Counted from the first letter of the stretch, positions 15,423 to 24,451 are shown. The stretch: 64,000 nt of DNA from Nocardia sp. NBC_01503 (GCF_036327755.1 NZ_CP109596.1:8286454-8350453), one strand, 5' to 3'. The notes: generated by a model not told the origin, from the sequence alone. Translations and numbers: made by a program.

Positions 15423-15740
15423 ATGCGCCGCAACGTCATCACCCTCCTGGCCGCCACCGCCCTCACCACCCTCGCCGCCGGCGGCATCGCCCACGCCGAT
15501 CCCGCCACCCAGCTCCACGAAGGCCAGCAGGTAGTCGGCCAGGACGTCCAGCCCGGCACCTACCGCACCGACGGCCCCCGCGACCAGGACTACGGCTCCT
15601 GCTTCATCACCTGGCTGCCCGACAAGGGCGCGAAGTCCTCGGAACTGATCGACATCGAGTCCTATACCGGGGCGTCGTTCGTGCACCTCAACGCCGGCGA
15701 CGTAGTCGACGTCAGCGGCTGCTCCTGGGGCCTGGAGTAG
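15423..15740 (+). CDS. Small secreted protein with Sec signal peptide
   Basis: A 105-aa protein. MRRNVITLLAATALTTLAAGGIAHA is a classical Sec signal with an AHA cleavage site near residue 25. The mature part (about 80 aa) has two Cys (GSCFITW and SGCSW), probably a disulfide, and a VGQDVQPGTYRTDGP segment typical of small beta-sandwich secreted proteins of actinobacteria. I recognise no enzymatic role. AAGGA precedes the ATG. It sits behind its own promoter and is followed by a perfect hairpin. Confidence 0.75.
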   Translation: MRRNVITLLAATALTTLAAGGIAHADPATQLHEGQQVVGQDVQPGTYRTDGPRDQDYGSCFITWLPDKGAKSSELIDIESYTGASFVHLNAGDVVDVSGCSWGLE

Positions 15741-15800
15741 CCAGCCCGACCGTCTAGACCGGTCTTCTATTACGAAATCGATTCCACACCAACGTAATCG

Positions 15801-15823
15801 GTCCCCGGCGAGTCGCCGGGGAC
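15801..15823 (+). terminator. Perfect hairpin after the secreted-protein gene
   Basis: GTCCCCGGCG (15801-15810) and CGCCGGGGAC (15814-15823) pair perfectly around a 3-nt AGT loop. It separates the secreted protein from the next gene. Confidence 0.8.
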
Positions 15824-15851
15824 CTCCCGAACCATGCCCTCAGGAGCCGTC

Positions 15852-16463
15852 ATGTCCCACCCGAACCAGCCCCACCCCGGCCAACTCCCCCCGCAACAGG
15901 GCTATCCGCAGTACCCGACACCACCGGCACCCAAGAAGTCCCACACCCTCAGAACCATCCTGATAATCCTCGCCGTCATCGTCGCGGTGTGCGGCATCGG
16001 AGGCGCACTGATGAGCAAAGGCAGCAGCTCCTCATCCTCCCCCGGCACCGACCCCAACAAGCCACTCCCCGGCCTGAACACCCCCGTCCGCGACGGCAAG
16101 TTCGAATTCGTCATCACCGCGGTCCAATCCGGCGTAAAAACCCTGGGCGACAACGAGTTCCTCCAAAAGACGGCTCAGGGCACCTACACCGTCGTATCGA
16201 TCTCCATCACCAACACCTCCGACAAGCCCTACGGCTTCTCCCCCAGCGATCAGTACGTCTTCGACGCCAAGAACCGCAAATTCAGCAACGACCCCACCGC
16301 GGCCATCAACCTCCAGTCCGACACCAGCCTCTACGCAAACCTCAACCCCGGCAACACAATCACCGCCCAGGTCGTTTACGACTTGCCAGCAGATTCAGCT
16401 CCCGATCACATGGTCCTGCACGACTCGATGTTCTCCGGCGGCGTCACGGTCTCACTGCACTAG
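15852..16463 (+). CDS. Membrane-anchored DUF4352-like protein
   Basis: A 203-aa protein starting at ATG 15852, with AGGAG at 15842-15846; an ATG at 15834 lacks a better RBS. The layout is a Pro/Gln-rich cytosolic tail (residues 1-35), one TM helix (TLRTILIILAVIVAVCGIGGAL), a Ser-rich linker and a C-terminal extracytoplasmic immunoglobulin-like domain (FEFVITAVQSGV.., GTYTVVSISITNTSDKPYGF.., NPGNTITAQVVYDLP), which is the DUF4352 pattern. It is probably a surface-displayed adhesion or stress protein; the exact role is unknown. Confidence 0.75.
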   Translation: MSHPNQPHPGQLPPQQGYPQYPTPPAPKKSHTLRTILIILAVIVAVCGIGGALMSKGSSSSSSPGTDPNKPLPGLNTPVRDGKFEFVITAVQSGVKTLGDNEFLQKTAQGTYTVVSISITNTSDKPYGFSPSDQYVFDAKNRKFSNDPTAAINLQSDTSLYANLNPGNTITAQVVYDLPADSAPDHMVLHDSMFSGGVTVSLH

Positions 16464-16672
16464 CAGCCCGATCACCAATATGGCGACGGCCTCGGTCGAG
16501 GCCGTTATCGCCTGACTCAAAGTCGATTCTCGACGTCGACGCGCATTTCCTAGTGTTGAGCAGCACCACCACTGGCATCCCAAGATCAGTTTGGTTACCC
16601 TTTGGCTACCTTGCCATCGCAGACCGTCGGGTCTGCTTGTTTGAATCAGGCAGGCATCCACCAGGGGAAATT

Positions 16673-17023
16673 GTGAGTCCAGAGCCCACGCAGCCGTCGA
16701 CAATCGAACAACCGCAGTCCTGCCCGGTAGACGCGCCGATGTTCGGCGTCCTTCCAGCACAGCTGACGGGAATGACGACAACCTGGCGTCGCGAAGCCGC
16801 CGAGATCGGCAAGCTGATGTGGTCGGGCTTGAGCGAAGCCACCGGCGAAGGCAGCGCGGTGCTGGCCGCGGTTCGCGGATCCGCCGATCCCGCACAGCAG
16901 GCGACAGCGTCGATCGAGACCCGCTTCGACGCTGTCGCCGATCTGATCGACAAGTTCTCCACCGCCATCCAGGACCTGGACGCCGAAATCGGCAGCTCGA
17001 TCGACCAGCTGAGCCCTCGCTGA
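16673..17023 (+). CDS. Small helical T7SS-type partner of the DUF1023 hydrolase
   Basis: A 116-aa protein starting at GTG 16673, preceded by AGGGGAAA. The first 35 residues are Pro-rich and the remainder is helical (TTTWRREAAEIGKLMWSGLSE.., ETRFDAVADLIDKFSTAIQDLDAEI), the usual shape of the small partner in WXG100/EspC-like pairs, although no clear YxxxD is visible. Its stop overlaps the next start (TGATG), so it is coupled to the hydrolase. The 209 bp before it show no gene. Confidence 0.6.
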   Translation: MSPEPTQPSTIEQPQSCPVDAPMFGVLPAQLTGMTTTWRREAAEIGKLMWSGLSEATGEGSAVLAAVRGSADPAQQATASIETRFDAVADLIDKFSTAIQDLDAEIGSSIDQLSPR

Positions 17024-18870
17024 TGCGTCCCACGATCAGCCAACTCGAAGGCTGGAACCTCGACGGCCTGAGCAATGCCGCGACCGCAGCGCGCAGCAAC
17101 GCGGGCACGCTCGACAACTCGGTCAGCAACTGCTCCCGCACCCTGACCTCGGCCCAGGATTGGCGCGGCCGCACCCGCGATGCCGCGACACGACGCATCG
17201 ACGAAGAGGTCGACCACGGCTATGAGGTCCGAAACCTATTGCTGCGCTTGGCAGATGACGCCGACGACGCCTGTAAGGGCCTGAAGCACGCCCGCGACTA
17301 CGTACTACAGCAGAAGAAGCTGGCCGAAGCTCAGGGCTTCACCGTGAGCCCGGACGGCAGCGTATCGAGCACTGATCCGGAGAAGGCCGACGATGCGGCA
17401 GTCTTCCAACTGAACATCTCCAGCGGCCTCGACGAGGTCGAACGCGTCGACACGGCCTTCGGCAAGAGCCTCGCGGAAACCCAGGCCGACCTGGCCGCGA
17501 TCCGTGATGGGCAACAGGACATCACCCTGCCGGATGGAACACGGCAGGATCCCGACGCGGTGGCAACCCGTCTGACCGCCATGTCGCCCGATGAACGAGC
17601 CACCTTCCTGGCCGGGCTCAGCACCGACGATCAACGGCAACTGGTGATCGCCGCGCCCGAGAAGCTGGGCAATATGAACGGCGTCCCGTTCGACATGCGA
17701 ATCGCCGCGAACGAGATCAATATTCAGAACGCGTTGTTCGATGAACGGCAGAAGCCGAATCCCAGCCAAGCTCGGATCAAGCAGCTGGAATCGATGCTCG
17801 GCCAGATACCCGATCCCACCACGACAAATTCCCATGACGAGACCGCGGTCTCCAGCGGCCCCGGTGCCACCCCCGGCAACCATCTCGTCGACCGGAAATT
17901 CGTTCTCTTCGACCCCACCGGCAGCGGGCGAATGATCGAGATGATCGGCGATATCGCACCGGGGGTACCCGGTGTCGGAGTGATCGTGCCGGGCACGAAC
18001 ACCACGCTCGACGGCTCGAACTCCAACCACGTGTCGGCGTGGAACCTCTCCGACCGAACCCACGGCCCGATCTTTCTCTACATGGACGGAGACTTCCCGC
18101 AGGGTCTCGCCGATCTCGGAAATGGCGCTCCCAGCCCGAAATTCGCCGCTGAGATGGCTCCGCGCCTGGTCGATTTCGGCCACGAGCTCGATCGAGAAGT
18201 GGCCGCTCGAGCGCCGGGCACACCGGTCACTTATGTCGGGCATTCCTACGGCGGCTCGATCGTCGGCACCGCCGAGCAGCTCGGCCTGCGCGCCGACCGC
18301 GTCCTGCACGCGTCGTCGGCCGGAACCGGCATCTACAGCACCGAATGGAATGACCCGAACCCGAACGTGCAGCGCTATTCGATGACTGCCCCGGGTGACC
18401 CGATCGGAATAGTCCAGTCCTACCCCCGCGATGGGATCACCCTCAGCGGGATTCATCTGCCGGGCAACCCGCATGCCGGGAATCCGCTCAATGGTGATCC
18501 CGACGAGATTCCCGGAGTGACTCGCCTCGACACCGGTTTCTACGGCAGCGAGAAGGACGGACACCACATGGGTGAAGTCGTATTCGGTCCGAATGGCCAC
18601 GGCAAGTACTGGGACGATCCCGGATCGACGGCATTTCAAAACATCGTGGGGGTCATCGCAGGTGGGGAGGTCAAAGGGTATGTTGAGCGCGGCATCGAGA
18701 CCAGCTGGGTCGACGTGGGCCTCGGTGACGACGGCGACGGCGCGAAAGAAGGATTCAATGCCGCCGAAGCCCTCGCGGCATCGAAGATTCCGTACGCGCA
18801 TATCCAGCCCTACGCAGATCCGCGCATCACCGAAAACCCCCAACCTGGCCCGACGATAAAGGTCCGATGA
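17023..18870 (+). CDS. T7SS-associated alpha/beta hydrolase (DUF1023)
   Basis: A 615-aa protein. Residues 1-110 are a WXG100-like helical hairpin (AQDWRGRTRDAATRRIDEEV). Residues about 280-600 form an alpha/beta-hydrolase domain of DUF1023 type with the nucleophile elbow GHSYGG (Ser408) and oxyanion-type context VPGVGVIVPGTNTTLDG. Such proteins are predicted lipases or esterases, often exported by ESX systems. The fused N-terminus and the small partner immediately upstream support T7SS export. The end of this gene was copied along with the downstream lipoprotein gene (see findings). The next gene starts within its stop (ATGA). Confidence 0.8.
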   Translation: MRPTISQLEGWNLDGLSNAATAARSNAGTLDNSVSNCSRTLTSAQDWRGRTRDAATRRIDEEVDHGYEVRNLLLRLADDADDACKGLKHARDYVLQQKKLAEAQGFTVSPDGSVSSTDPEKADDAAVFQLNISSGLDEVERVDTAFGKSLAETQADLAAIRDGQQDITLPDGTRQDPDAVATRLTAMSPDERATFLAGLSTDDQRQLVIAAPEKLGNMNGVPFDMRIAANEINIQNALFDERQKPNPSQARIKQLESMLGQIPDPTTTNSHDETAVSSGPGATPGNHLVDRKFVLFDPTGSGRMIEMIGDIAPGVPGVGVIVPGTNTTLDGSNSNHVSAWNLSDRTHGPIFLYMDGDFPQGLADLGNGAPSPKFAAEMAPRLVDFGHELDREVAARAPGTPVTYVGHSYGGSIVGTAEQLGLRADRVLHASSAGTGIYSTEWNDPNPNVQRYSMTAPGDPIGIVQSYPRDGITLSGIHLPGNPHAGNPLNGDPDEIPGVTRLDTGFYGSEKDGHHMGEVVFGPNGHGKYWDDPGSTAFQNIVGVIAGGEVKGYVERGIETSWVDVGLGDDGDGAKEGFNAAEALAASKIPYAHIQPYADPRITENPQPGPTIKVR

Positions 18871-19364
18871 GAACAGCATTCGCCCTCGCCACGCTCGCAG
18901 CCGTGTCGATAATCGCGGGATGCGATGGATCGACCACCGACGCCGATCATGGTTCCGCCAAGGAGACAATCGCCATGAACTACGACGAAGCGTCCCGAAT
19001 CGTCGTCGAGAACTTCACACTCGTCTGGCCGGACCCGATCCAGGTCGAACCGAACATGGTCGACCGCGGCAACGGCTGCCGAACCAACCCCGAAACGCTG
19101 AAAAGCGAAGGGCCACCGTGGACTCCGATCTACGAGAAGGGCGTGACCGACCCGAGCCAGGAGTTCATCGACCGGGCGCTGGCACAGCTCGAGGCCATGA
19201 CAGGCCGAGGGTTCACACTGCGGCCCGACCCGATCCCGGACGACGACCCCATCAATCGCGTGTATGCCGATAGTCGGGGGTTCACCGTGGCAGTGCGCCG
19301 GGACAAACTCCCCGCCGAGATCCGATTCACGGTCACATCGTCCTCACCGTGCGTGAACGACTAG
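18867..19364 (+). CDS. Lipoprotein, copy 1 of a tandem pair
   Basis: A 165-aa protein. The signal peptide ends in a lipobox (SIIAGC, Cys19), so it should be a lipid-anchored exported protein. The mature part shares conserved blocks with the next gene: NYDEASRIVVENFTLVWPDP, DRGNGCRTNPETLKSEGPPW and DDDPINRVYADSRGFTV. The internal Cys and the terminal SSSPC may form a disulfide. The start overlaps the hydrolase stop by 4 bp. The family is unrecognised; location next to a probable secreted lipase suggests a cognate periplasmic inhibitor or immunity lipoprotein (inference). Confidence 0.72.
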   Translation: MRTAFALATLAAVSIIAGCDGSTTDADHGSAKETIAMNYDEASRIVVENFTLVWPDPIQVEPNMVDRGNGCRTNPETLKSEGPPWTPIYEKGVTDPSQEFIDRALAQLEAMTGRGFTLRPDPIPDDDPINRVYADSRGFTVAVRRDKLPAEIRFTVTSSSPCVND

Positions 19365-19452
19365 CGCGACGCGGTTCCGCGCCGGTTCGTTAACCACACG
19401 GCTGTTCCTACCGACCGATAGGCGCAACTTGGCCCAGCGATCAAAAGGTCCG

Positions 19453-19923
19453 ATGAGAACGGCACTCGTCCTCACCACGCTCGCGGCCGCTTCTTTACTC
19501 ACGGCCTGCAGCGAATCCTCCGGTTCCACCGCGATGAAGTACGACGAAGCGGCTCGAATCGTCGTACAGAATTTCACACTCGTCTGGCCGGACCCGGTCC
19601 AGGTCGCATCCGGCATGGTCAACCGCGGCAACGGCTGCCGGACCAATCCCGAAACACTGAAAAGCGAAGGGCCGCCGTGGAGTCCGACCTATGAGATGAC
19701 CGCAGCCGACCCGAGCCAGGAGTTCATCGACCGAGCGCTGGCACGACTGGAAACCATGACCAGCCGCGGCTTTGCACTCGAGCCCGATCGCGTCCCCAAT
19801 GACGACCCGATCAATCGCGTGTATGCCGACAGCCGCGGCTTCAGCGTGGCGGCGCACCGCGACAAGTATCCCGTTGGAACCCAATTCACGATCACATCGT
19901 CGTCGCCCTGTGTAGACGAGTAG
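19453..19923 (+). CDS. Lipoprotein, copy 2 of a tandem pair
   Basis: A 156-aa paralogue of the previous gene, starting at ATG 19453. The lipobox is LLTAC. Nearly every conserved block of copy 1 recurs (VQNFTLVWPDP, GNGCRTNPETLKSEGPPW, DDPINRVYADSRGF, TSSSPCVDE). The 30 bp before its ATG resemble the last codons of the hydrolase gene, indicating that the duplication included that tail. If copy 1 is an immunity protein, copy 2 may protect against variants of the effector. Confidence 0.72.
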   Translation: MRTALVLTTLAAASLLTACSESSGSTAMKYDEAARIVVQNFTLVWPDPVQVASGMVNRGNGCRTNPETLKSEGPPWSPTYEMTAADPSQEFIDRALARLETMTSRGFALEPDRVPNDDPINRVYADSRGFSVAAHRDKYPVGTQFTITSSSPCVDE

Positions 19924-20157
19924 TCGTTGTCGCAACCCACGCCGATCGTGCTTTGGACGTGTTCGATCGAATGGGCATGCGGCGACGAGTTCGGTGAGCT
20001 CGACTGCCGATTTGGGTCGTAGGCAGCCCAATTCGCTCGCACGGTGTGTTCGGTGCGCGGGTGGCAAGGGCTGAGCACCGACGATTCCGACGTCCGGCCG
20101 GCCACCGGCGGACTACCGTCGATATCGAGGCGGGGACAACCGCGGCGGAGAAGAGCC

Positions 20158-20577
20158 ATGATGGACAAGACAACTCGGCGCGCAGGCAGACGAATCGGCT
20201 ACTTCATCAGCATCGTCATCAACGTGGTGATTGCCTACCTGGCCAACGCCCACCCCGGCTGGGCGGCCGTACCGTTCCTGACTGAGGACACGACGCGAGT
20301 ACTGACCTTGTTCAACGTGTCCCTGGCGGTATCAGCGTGCGCGAACCTGGTGTACATAGTGCACGACGGCCCACGTACCAAGGCATTCGGCGATCTGGTG
20401 ACGCTGGGGATCGGCCTTGCTGTCGTCATCCGACTACTACAGGTATTCCCCTTCGATGCGGACGGCTGGAATACGGTCATCCGAATCGTGTTGATCGTCG
20501 GAATCTGCGCAACGGCAATCGGACTGGTGGTAGCCCTGGTCACCCTCGTTACAGGAGGGAGACGACGTGACTCGTGA
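20158..20577 (+). CDS. Four-TM integral membrane protein
   Basis: A 139-aa protein with a basic N-terminus (MMDKTTRRAGRR) and four predicted TM helices (IGYFISIVINVVIAYLA, VLTLFNVSLAVSACANLVYIV, LVTLGIGLAVVIRLLQVF, VIRIVLIVGICATAIGLVVALVTLV). GGAGAAG precedes the paired ATGs at 20158/20161. I recognise no domain. It stands alone after a 234-bp non-coding gap and converges on the SEC-C gene. Confidence 0.72.
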   Translation: MMDKTTRRAGRRIGYFISIVINVVIAYLANAHPGWAAVPFLTEDTTRVLTLFNVSLAVSACANLVYIVHDGPRTKAFGDLVTLGIGLAVVIRLLQVFPFDADGWNTVIRIVLIVGICATAIGLVVALVTLVTGGRRRDS

Positions 20578-20679
20578 CCTGCCAACCGAAACCTGAAGCA
20601 GCTCAATTGGGTTCAGCGCTGAAGTCGCTGCCGAATGACCCCGATCATGCCGGGTCACATCCCCTACCCCGGAGCGGCT

Positions 20680-21711
20680 TCAGGTCGGTCGACCACAGCA
20701 CTTCTTGTATTTCCGGGACGACCCACACCAACAGGACTCGTTTCGGCCAGGAGGCCAAGCGATGTCGCGGCCGAGACGGCTCAATTCCGCGGCATACGCC
20801 GCGCGGGTATTCGACTGCGCCGGATCCCGGTCGTGGGCTGCCGCATACTCGGCCAAGCCCGCGACACCAGCTGCGGACACACGCAGGGACAGCCCGGAAT
20901 CGGCTTCCCTGAGCCGACTTTCGACCGACGCACGATGCTCGACGTGACTGTCGTACTGGTTCCGCAGTTCCGGCCATCGACGCATCGCGGCGTCGAATTC
21001 GCCCTCCGGGAGATAGAACATCGACAGAACTGTGGGCCGTGCCGATGAGGAGCTGCCCCGACGATCGATGCGGTCAGCCCAACTCCGGCGCTGCTGCTCG
21101 GCCCAGCGGTCATCGGCGTCTTCGGGCAACCCGAGCGACTCCCGGACACGGCTGCGGCCGATCGCGAGTTGATATTCGCCGAACCCTTCCGCACCGTCGT
21201 CACCGATCAGTCGTTGCCGAGCCAGGCCGGCTTCGAACCAGTGCAACGCCTCCTCCGGCGCTTCAAGAGCTTCGAAAGCCTCAGCGACGGACTCGTATAT
21301 GGCGTAATCATCCGGACCCTCGGCAAGGATCGTGTCGAGCATCGCCCGACCCGCGAGTGCGTCGTCGTACTCGAGCAGGAACAGCGCGTACCAAACCCGC
21401 GCATCACCGGCGACCTCGCCACCATCGGCGATCGCCGCGAGATGCAAACGGCGGGCGCGCTCCAATTCGCCTGCCATTGCCCAATATCCGGCTGCCTCAT
21501 TGAGGTTCTGGGCACGTTCGTCAGGGTCGGCTTCGGCGGCCTGTTCGAACTGCAGAGCGATTTCCCGTGGCGGCTGCGAGCGGAGACCGAGATCGGCCGC
21601 GCGGGAGTCCAACTCGTCCCGCAAACGCGCGTGTTCGGCGAGCAGGCGATCGTGTTCGCGTTCCAGAGCCCGCAGCTCTCGCCGCTCGGAAGCTGACATG
21701 TCGTCGGACAC
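20680..21711 (-). CDS. SEC-C motif protein with helical repeats
   Basis: A 343-aa protein. The N-terminus is a coiled coil (ERRELRALEREHDRLLAEHARLRDEL), followed by TPR-like helices (residues 60-180) and a C-terminal zinc-binding SEC-C motif (GRNESCWCGSSRKYKKCCG, residues 323-341), as found at the end of SecA and in many stand-alone proteins. SEC-C modules bind zinc and often mediate protein interactions. No catalytic motif is seen. It is transcribed away from the Fic gene. Confidence 0.82.
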   Translation of the reverse strand: MSDDMSASERRELRALEREHDRLLAEHARLRDELDSRAADLGLRSQPPREIALQFEQAAEADPDERAQNLNEAAGYWAMAGELERARRLHLAAIADGGEVAGDARVWYALFLLEYDDALAGRAMLDTILAEGPDDYAIYESVAEAFEALEAPEEALHWFEAGLARQRLIGDDGAEGFGEYQLAIGRSRVRESLGLPEDADDRWAEQQRRSWADRIDRRGSSSSARPTVLSMFYLPEGEFDAAMRRWPELRNQYDSHVEHRASVESRLREADSGLSLRVSAAGVAGLAEYAAAHDRDPAQSNTRAAYAAELSRLGRDIAWPPGRNESCWCGSSRKYKKCCGRPT

Positions 21712-21819
21712 CGGGCACTCCTCTCTTCGTCGTCCCCACGATAGTTTCCGAGGAGGGTCGACACCGATTCAACTTCCGCCTGCGCGCGACAATCGTCGGC
21801 CCCCAGCCGCCACTGTCCC

Positions 21820-22002
21820 CATGACCGGACGTCTCCTCCGAACTGTTCCTCAATGATCTGCACGAGGTCATCGGCGCGTCCTTCGGCTGGTTCGACCGTG
21901 CCTCTCACGAATTCCGTCGACCCGGTACCGAGCCCCTTCGTCATCGAGGAGATCAACTGGGCGCTGGCCAGCCGGTTCGGCTACGGCAGAGACTCGAAGT
22001 AG
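21820..22002 (+). pseudogene. Possible frameshifted gene remnant
   Basis: Two short protein-like pieces lie in neighbouring frames: SSELFLNDLHEVIGASFGWFD (about 21838-21896) and, after a shift, PSPFVIEEINWALASRFGYG ending in TAG at 22000-22002. Together they could be the tail of a decayed gene. The rest of 21712-22110 is non-coding and includes the AT-rich promoter region of the Fic gene. Confidence 0.22.
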
Positions 22003-22039
22003 GACGATCCGATCGAGAAGAAAAGTACATCAATGTCAG

Positions 22040-22080
22040 CTATAGCTGCGTTTTCTATAGATAAAGTATAATAAGTCGAG
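22040..22080 (+). promoter_or_regulatory. AT-rich promoter region of the Fic gene
   Basis: A perfect -10 hexamer TATAAT at 22067-22072 lies about 40 nt before the Fic start, within an AT-rich patch unusual for this DNA (about 22021-22077). A GCTATAGC palindrome lies just upstream. I see no good -35. Confidence 0.5.
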
Positions 22081-22110
22081 AGTTGGTCGATCTTATTCGA
22101 AGGAAACCGC

Positions 22111-23301
22111 GTGAACTGGCCACCGCATCGCAACGAAGAGCGAATCTGGAACCCACATCAGCGCCAAGGCTCGCGGGCGGACCGGACCCTCGAGCGGATC
22201 ACGGTCGCGATTCCGCCCAGAATCGGCAAGCTCGACTACGACCCAACCGGCAGCGTTGCCCGAACCCACGAAGCGGCATTGATCGCGATCGCCCGCCTCG
22301 AAGCCGGATTCGGCGAGCATCTGGCGCCGCTGGCCGACTTCCTGCTGCGTAGCGAGTCCGTCGCGTCCTCCAAGATCGAACATATCGATGCGGGCTGGCG
22401 AGCCTTCGGCAAAGCTGTCGCGGGTGGCAAAGCCAGCGATGAAGCGAGGTCGCAACTGGCGGCGGTCAAGGCCCTGATCGCGATGGTCGATGCGGCCGGT
22501 GCGGGCACGATCCAGCTCGACGATCTACTCGGAGCACATCGGCTACTGATGGCCGTCGACTACTACACCTCTCGCGATGCGGGACAACTGCGCGATGTGC
22601 AGAACTGGATCGGTGGCAGCGACTACACGCCGATCAACGCCGCGCATATCCCGCCGCCCCCCGAACTCGTTCCTGAGTTGATCGCCGATCTGCTGGTCTT
22701 CGTCAACCGGGATGATCTGCCGATCCTCGCGCAGGCCGCCATCGCGCATGCCCAGTTCGAGTCCATTCATCCGTTCACTGACGGGAACGGACGCATCGGG
22801 CGGGCACTGATCAGCACTGTGCTGCGCCGCCGCGGCCTCACCCGCCGAGTGACCGTACCGCTGGCATCGGTCATGCTTGCGGACACAGGCCGATACTTCA
22901 TGCACCTCAACCGATTTCGCACTGGCGACGTCAACGCGTTCGTCGAATACCTGGCAATAGGCGCGATCCATGCCAGCGAGGCAGCACAGGACTCCGCCCT
23001 GGCCCTCGCCGACCTGCCGAGGCGCTGGCGAGACATCGTTCGCCCCCGGACCAATTCGGCGGACGAAACCCTCCTCGCAGCGCTGCTCGAAACCCCAATC
23101 CTCAACGCTGACAACGCACAACGGATCGCCGGCACCACCGATGCCAGCACCTATCGGGCACTGGGAAGGTTGACCGACGCGGGGATTCTCGAGCTCCTCT
23201 CGGACAGCAACCGCAACCGCATCTGGGCCGCGACTGATGTGCTGGCGGAGATGGACGCGTTGAGCGCGGCGATTGGGCGACGCACGATCGAACATCTCTG
23301 A
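22111..23301 (+). CDS. Fic-domain AMP-transferase with N-terminal inhibitory motif
   Basis: A 396-aa protein of the DUF4172/Fic class. The catalytic motif HPFTDGNGRIGR (residues 220-231) is intact, predicting transfer of AMP (or another nucleotide moiety) from NTP to hydroxyl residues of target proteins. The N-terminal helix carries VASSKIEH (about 84-91), matching the class II self-inhibitory (S/T)xxxE motif, so activity is probably autorepressed. A winged-helix-like C-terminus (residues 310-390; NAQRIAGTTDASTYRALGRLTDAGIL) could bind DNA. It is monocistronic behind the TATAAT promoter. No separate antitoxin gene is apparent. Confidence 0.9.
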   Translation: MNWPPHRNEERIWNPHQRQGSRADRTLERITVAIPPRIGKLDYDPTGSVARTHEAALIAIARLEAGFGEHLAPLADFLLRSESVASSKIEHIDAGWRAFGKAVAGGKASDEARSQLAAVKALIAMVDAAGAGTIQLDDLLGAHRLLMAVDYYTSRDAGQLRDVQNWIGGSDYTPINAAHIPPPPELVPELIADLLVFVNRDDLPILAQAAIAHAQFESIHPFTDGNGRIGRALISTVLRRRGLTRRVTVPLASVMLADTGRYFMHLNRFRTGDVNAFVEYLAIGAIHASEAAQDSALALADLPRRWRDIVRPRTNSADETLLAALLETPILNADNAQRIAGTTDASTYRALGRLTDAGILELLSDSNRNRIWAATDVLAEMDALSAAIGRRTIEHL

Positions 23302-23388
23302 CAGATGCGATGCTTGACAGGTGCGGCGCGGACTGCGATCGCGGCGGAGATCCGCACATAGCCCCGATCTCGCTGCAAGACTTTGGGT

Positions 23389-24321
23389 ATGACGATCGAA
23401 GCTCGGGATCGGAAGATTCTGTGGGGGCGTTCCCATAACCTGTGCGCGATCTGCAGGCAGCCACTGGTCCTAGAAGCGACGGCAACCGATCGCGAGTCCG
23501 TGGTCGGCGACGAGGCGCACATTGTCGCCCAATCGGGTGGGGGCCCGCGAGCGGGGCTGATTCCCGCTGCAGACCTGGATAAATACGACAATCTAATCCT
23601 GCTATGCAAGGTCCACCACAAGCAGATAGATGACCAGCCAAGGTTCTTCAATGCCGAATACCTGCGGGAATTGAAAGCAGCGCATGAGCGATGGGCGGCG
23701 GAGAAGTTCGATCTCCCCGCCGCAGACGACGTTCGGCAGAGATCCAGCGGCAACGTCGAAATAGCGGCTGAGATCGCCCGACTGGACGCGGCGACGGTGG
23801 GTTGGGACCCGCACCAGTCTTCGCGCGGCAATCCCACCGGCCAGTACGTGACATTCGCAGGCCGCCAAGGGATTTACTGGGCGCTGGTCGGTATACTGCT
23901 GCTCATGGCTGTTCTGGCGACAGCCGGAGCGATCGCGGGTAACTGGGCGTGGCGAATCGCCTTCGTTGGCTTCATCGCCGTCGATGTCCCTTTGGTCATC
24001 GGATTTTGGCGTCTGGCAATGCAACCCATTCAACTGGAGGTTGGTGCTGTCGGCGTGCAGACCTTCTTTCCGAAGAACTCTGCGTGGATGCCGTGGGATC
24101 TGATCGATCGCATCGAAGTGACCCGAGTGGACGGCAACCTCGGTGTCGTGGCATGGAGCAGATACGCCGATACCTATCCCACGGCCAGCGAGGAGGGTAT
24201 GGGAGCGCACTATGTTCCAGCACTGAATGCCGTCAGGCTGTGCCCGCTCGGCCCGTTACGGAACGGGAAGCCCGATATAGTCCGCGCCCTGCGGTTCTAC
24301 GGCCAGAATCGCTGCACTTAG
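23389..24321 (+). CDS. HNH endonuclease-like protein with two TM helices
   Basis: A 310-aa protein starting at ATG 23389. Residues 1-100 form an HNH domain with zinc-type cysteines (C19-AI-C22, C73), H44 in DEAHIVA, N68 and H76/H77 in DNLILLCKVHHKQID, so the nuclease core looks complete. Residues about 158-205 form two TM helices (IYWALVGILLLMAVLATAGAI; AWRIAFVGFIAVDVPLVIGFW). The C-terminal 100 residues are beta-rich (QLEVGAVGVQTFFPKNSAWMPWDLIDRIEV), like a small PH domain. A membrane-tethered HNH nuclease is unusual. It could be a defence effector, but no partner is obvious; the MazG-like gene follows on the same strand after 130 bp. Confidence 0.75.
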   Translation: MTIEARDRKILWGRSHNLCAICRQPLVLEATATDRESVVGDEAHIVAQSGGGPRAGLIPAADLDKYDNLILLCKVHHKQIDDQPRFFNAEYLRELKAAHERWAAEKFDLPAADDVRQRSSGNVEIAAEIARLDAATVGWDPHQSSRGNPTGQYVTFAGRQGIYWALVGILLLMAVLATAGAIAGNWAWRIAFVGFIAVDVPLVIGFWRLAMQPIQLEVGAVGVQTFFPKNSAWMPWDLIDRIEVTRVDGNLGVVAWSRYADTYPTASEEGMGAHYVPALNAVRLCPLGPLRNGKPDIVRALRFYGQNRCT

Positions 24322-24451
24322 CTCAGCCGGAGCCGGCCGAGGCGGTGACTGACATGCGCAGAAACGTACTGGATTTGAGCAACAGATCGCCCGGCCTGCT
24401 TACAGGATGCGACAATCCCACGGAACCGCCAGGAACCAGACCTGGTAGACA

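Noticed and set aside
21207..21956. Minus-strand ORF extending upstream of the SEC-C gene in another frame
   Set aside because: Most of it overlaps the SEC-C gene out of frame; only the first part looked plausible and GC3 bias was modest.
22111..23301. Fic toxin-antitoxin pair
   Set aside because: No separate antitoxin gene is adjacent; the inhibitory helix is built into the same protein.
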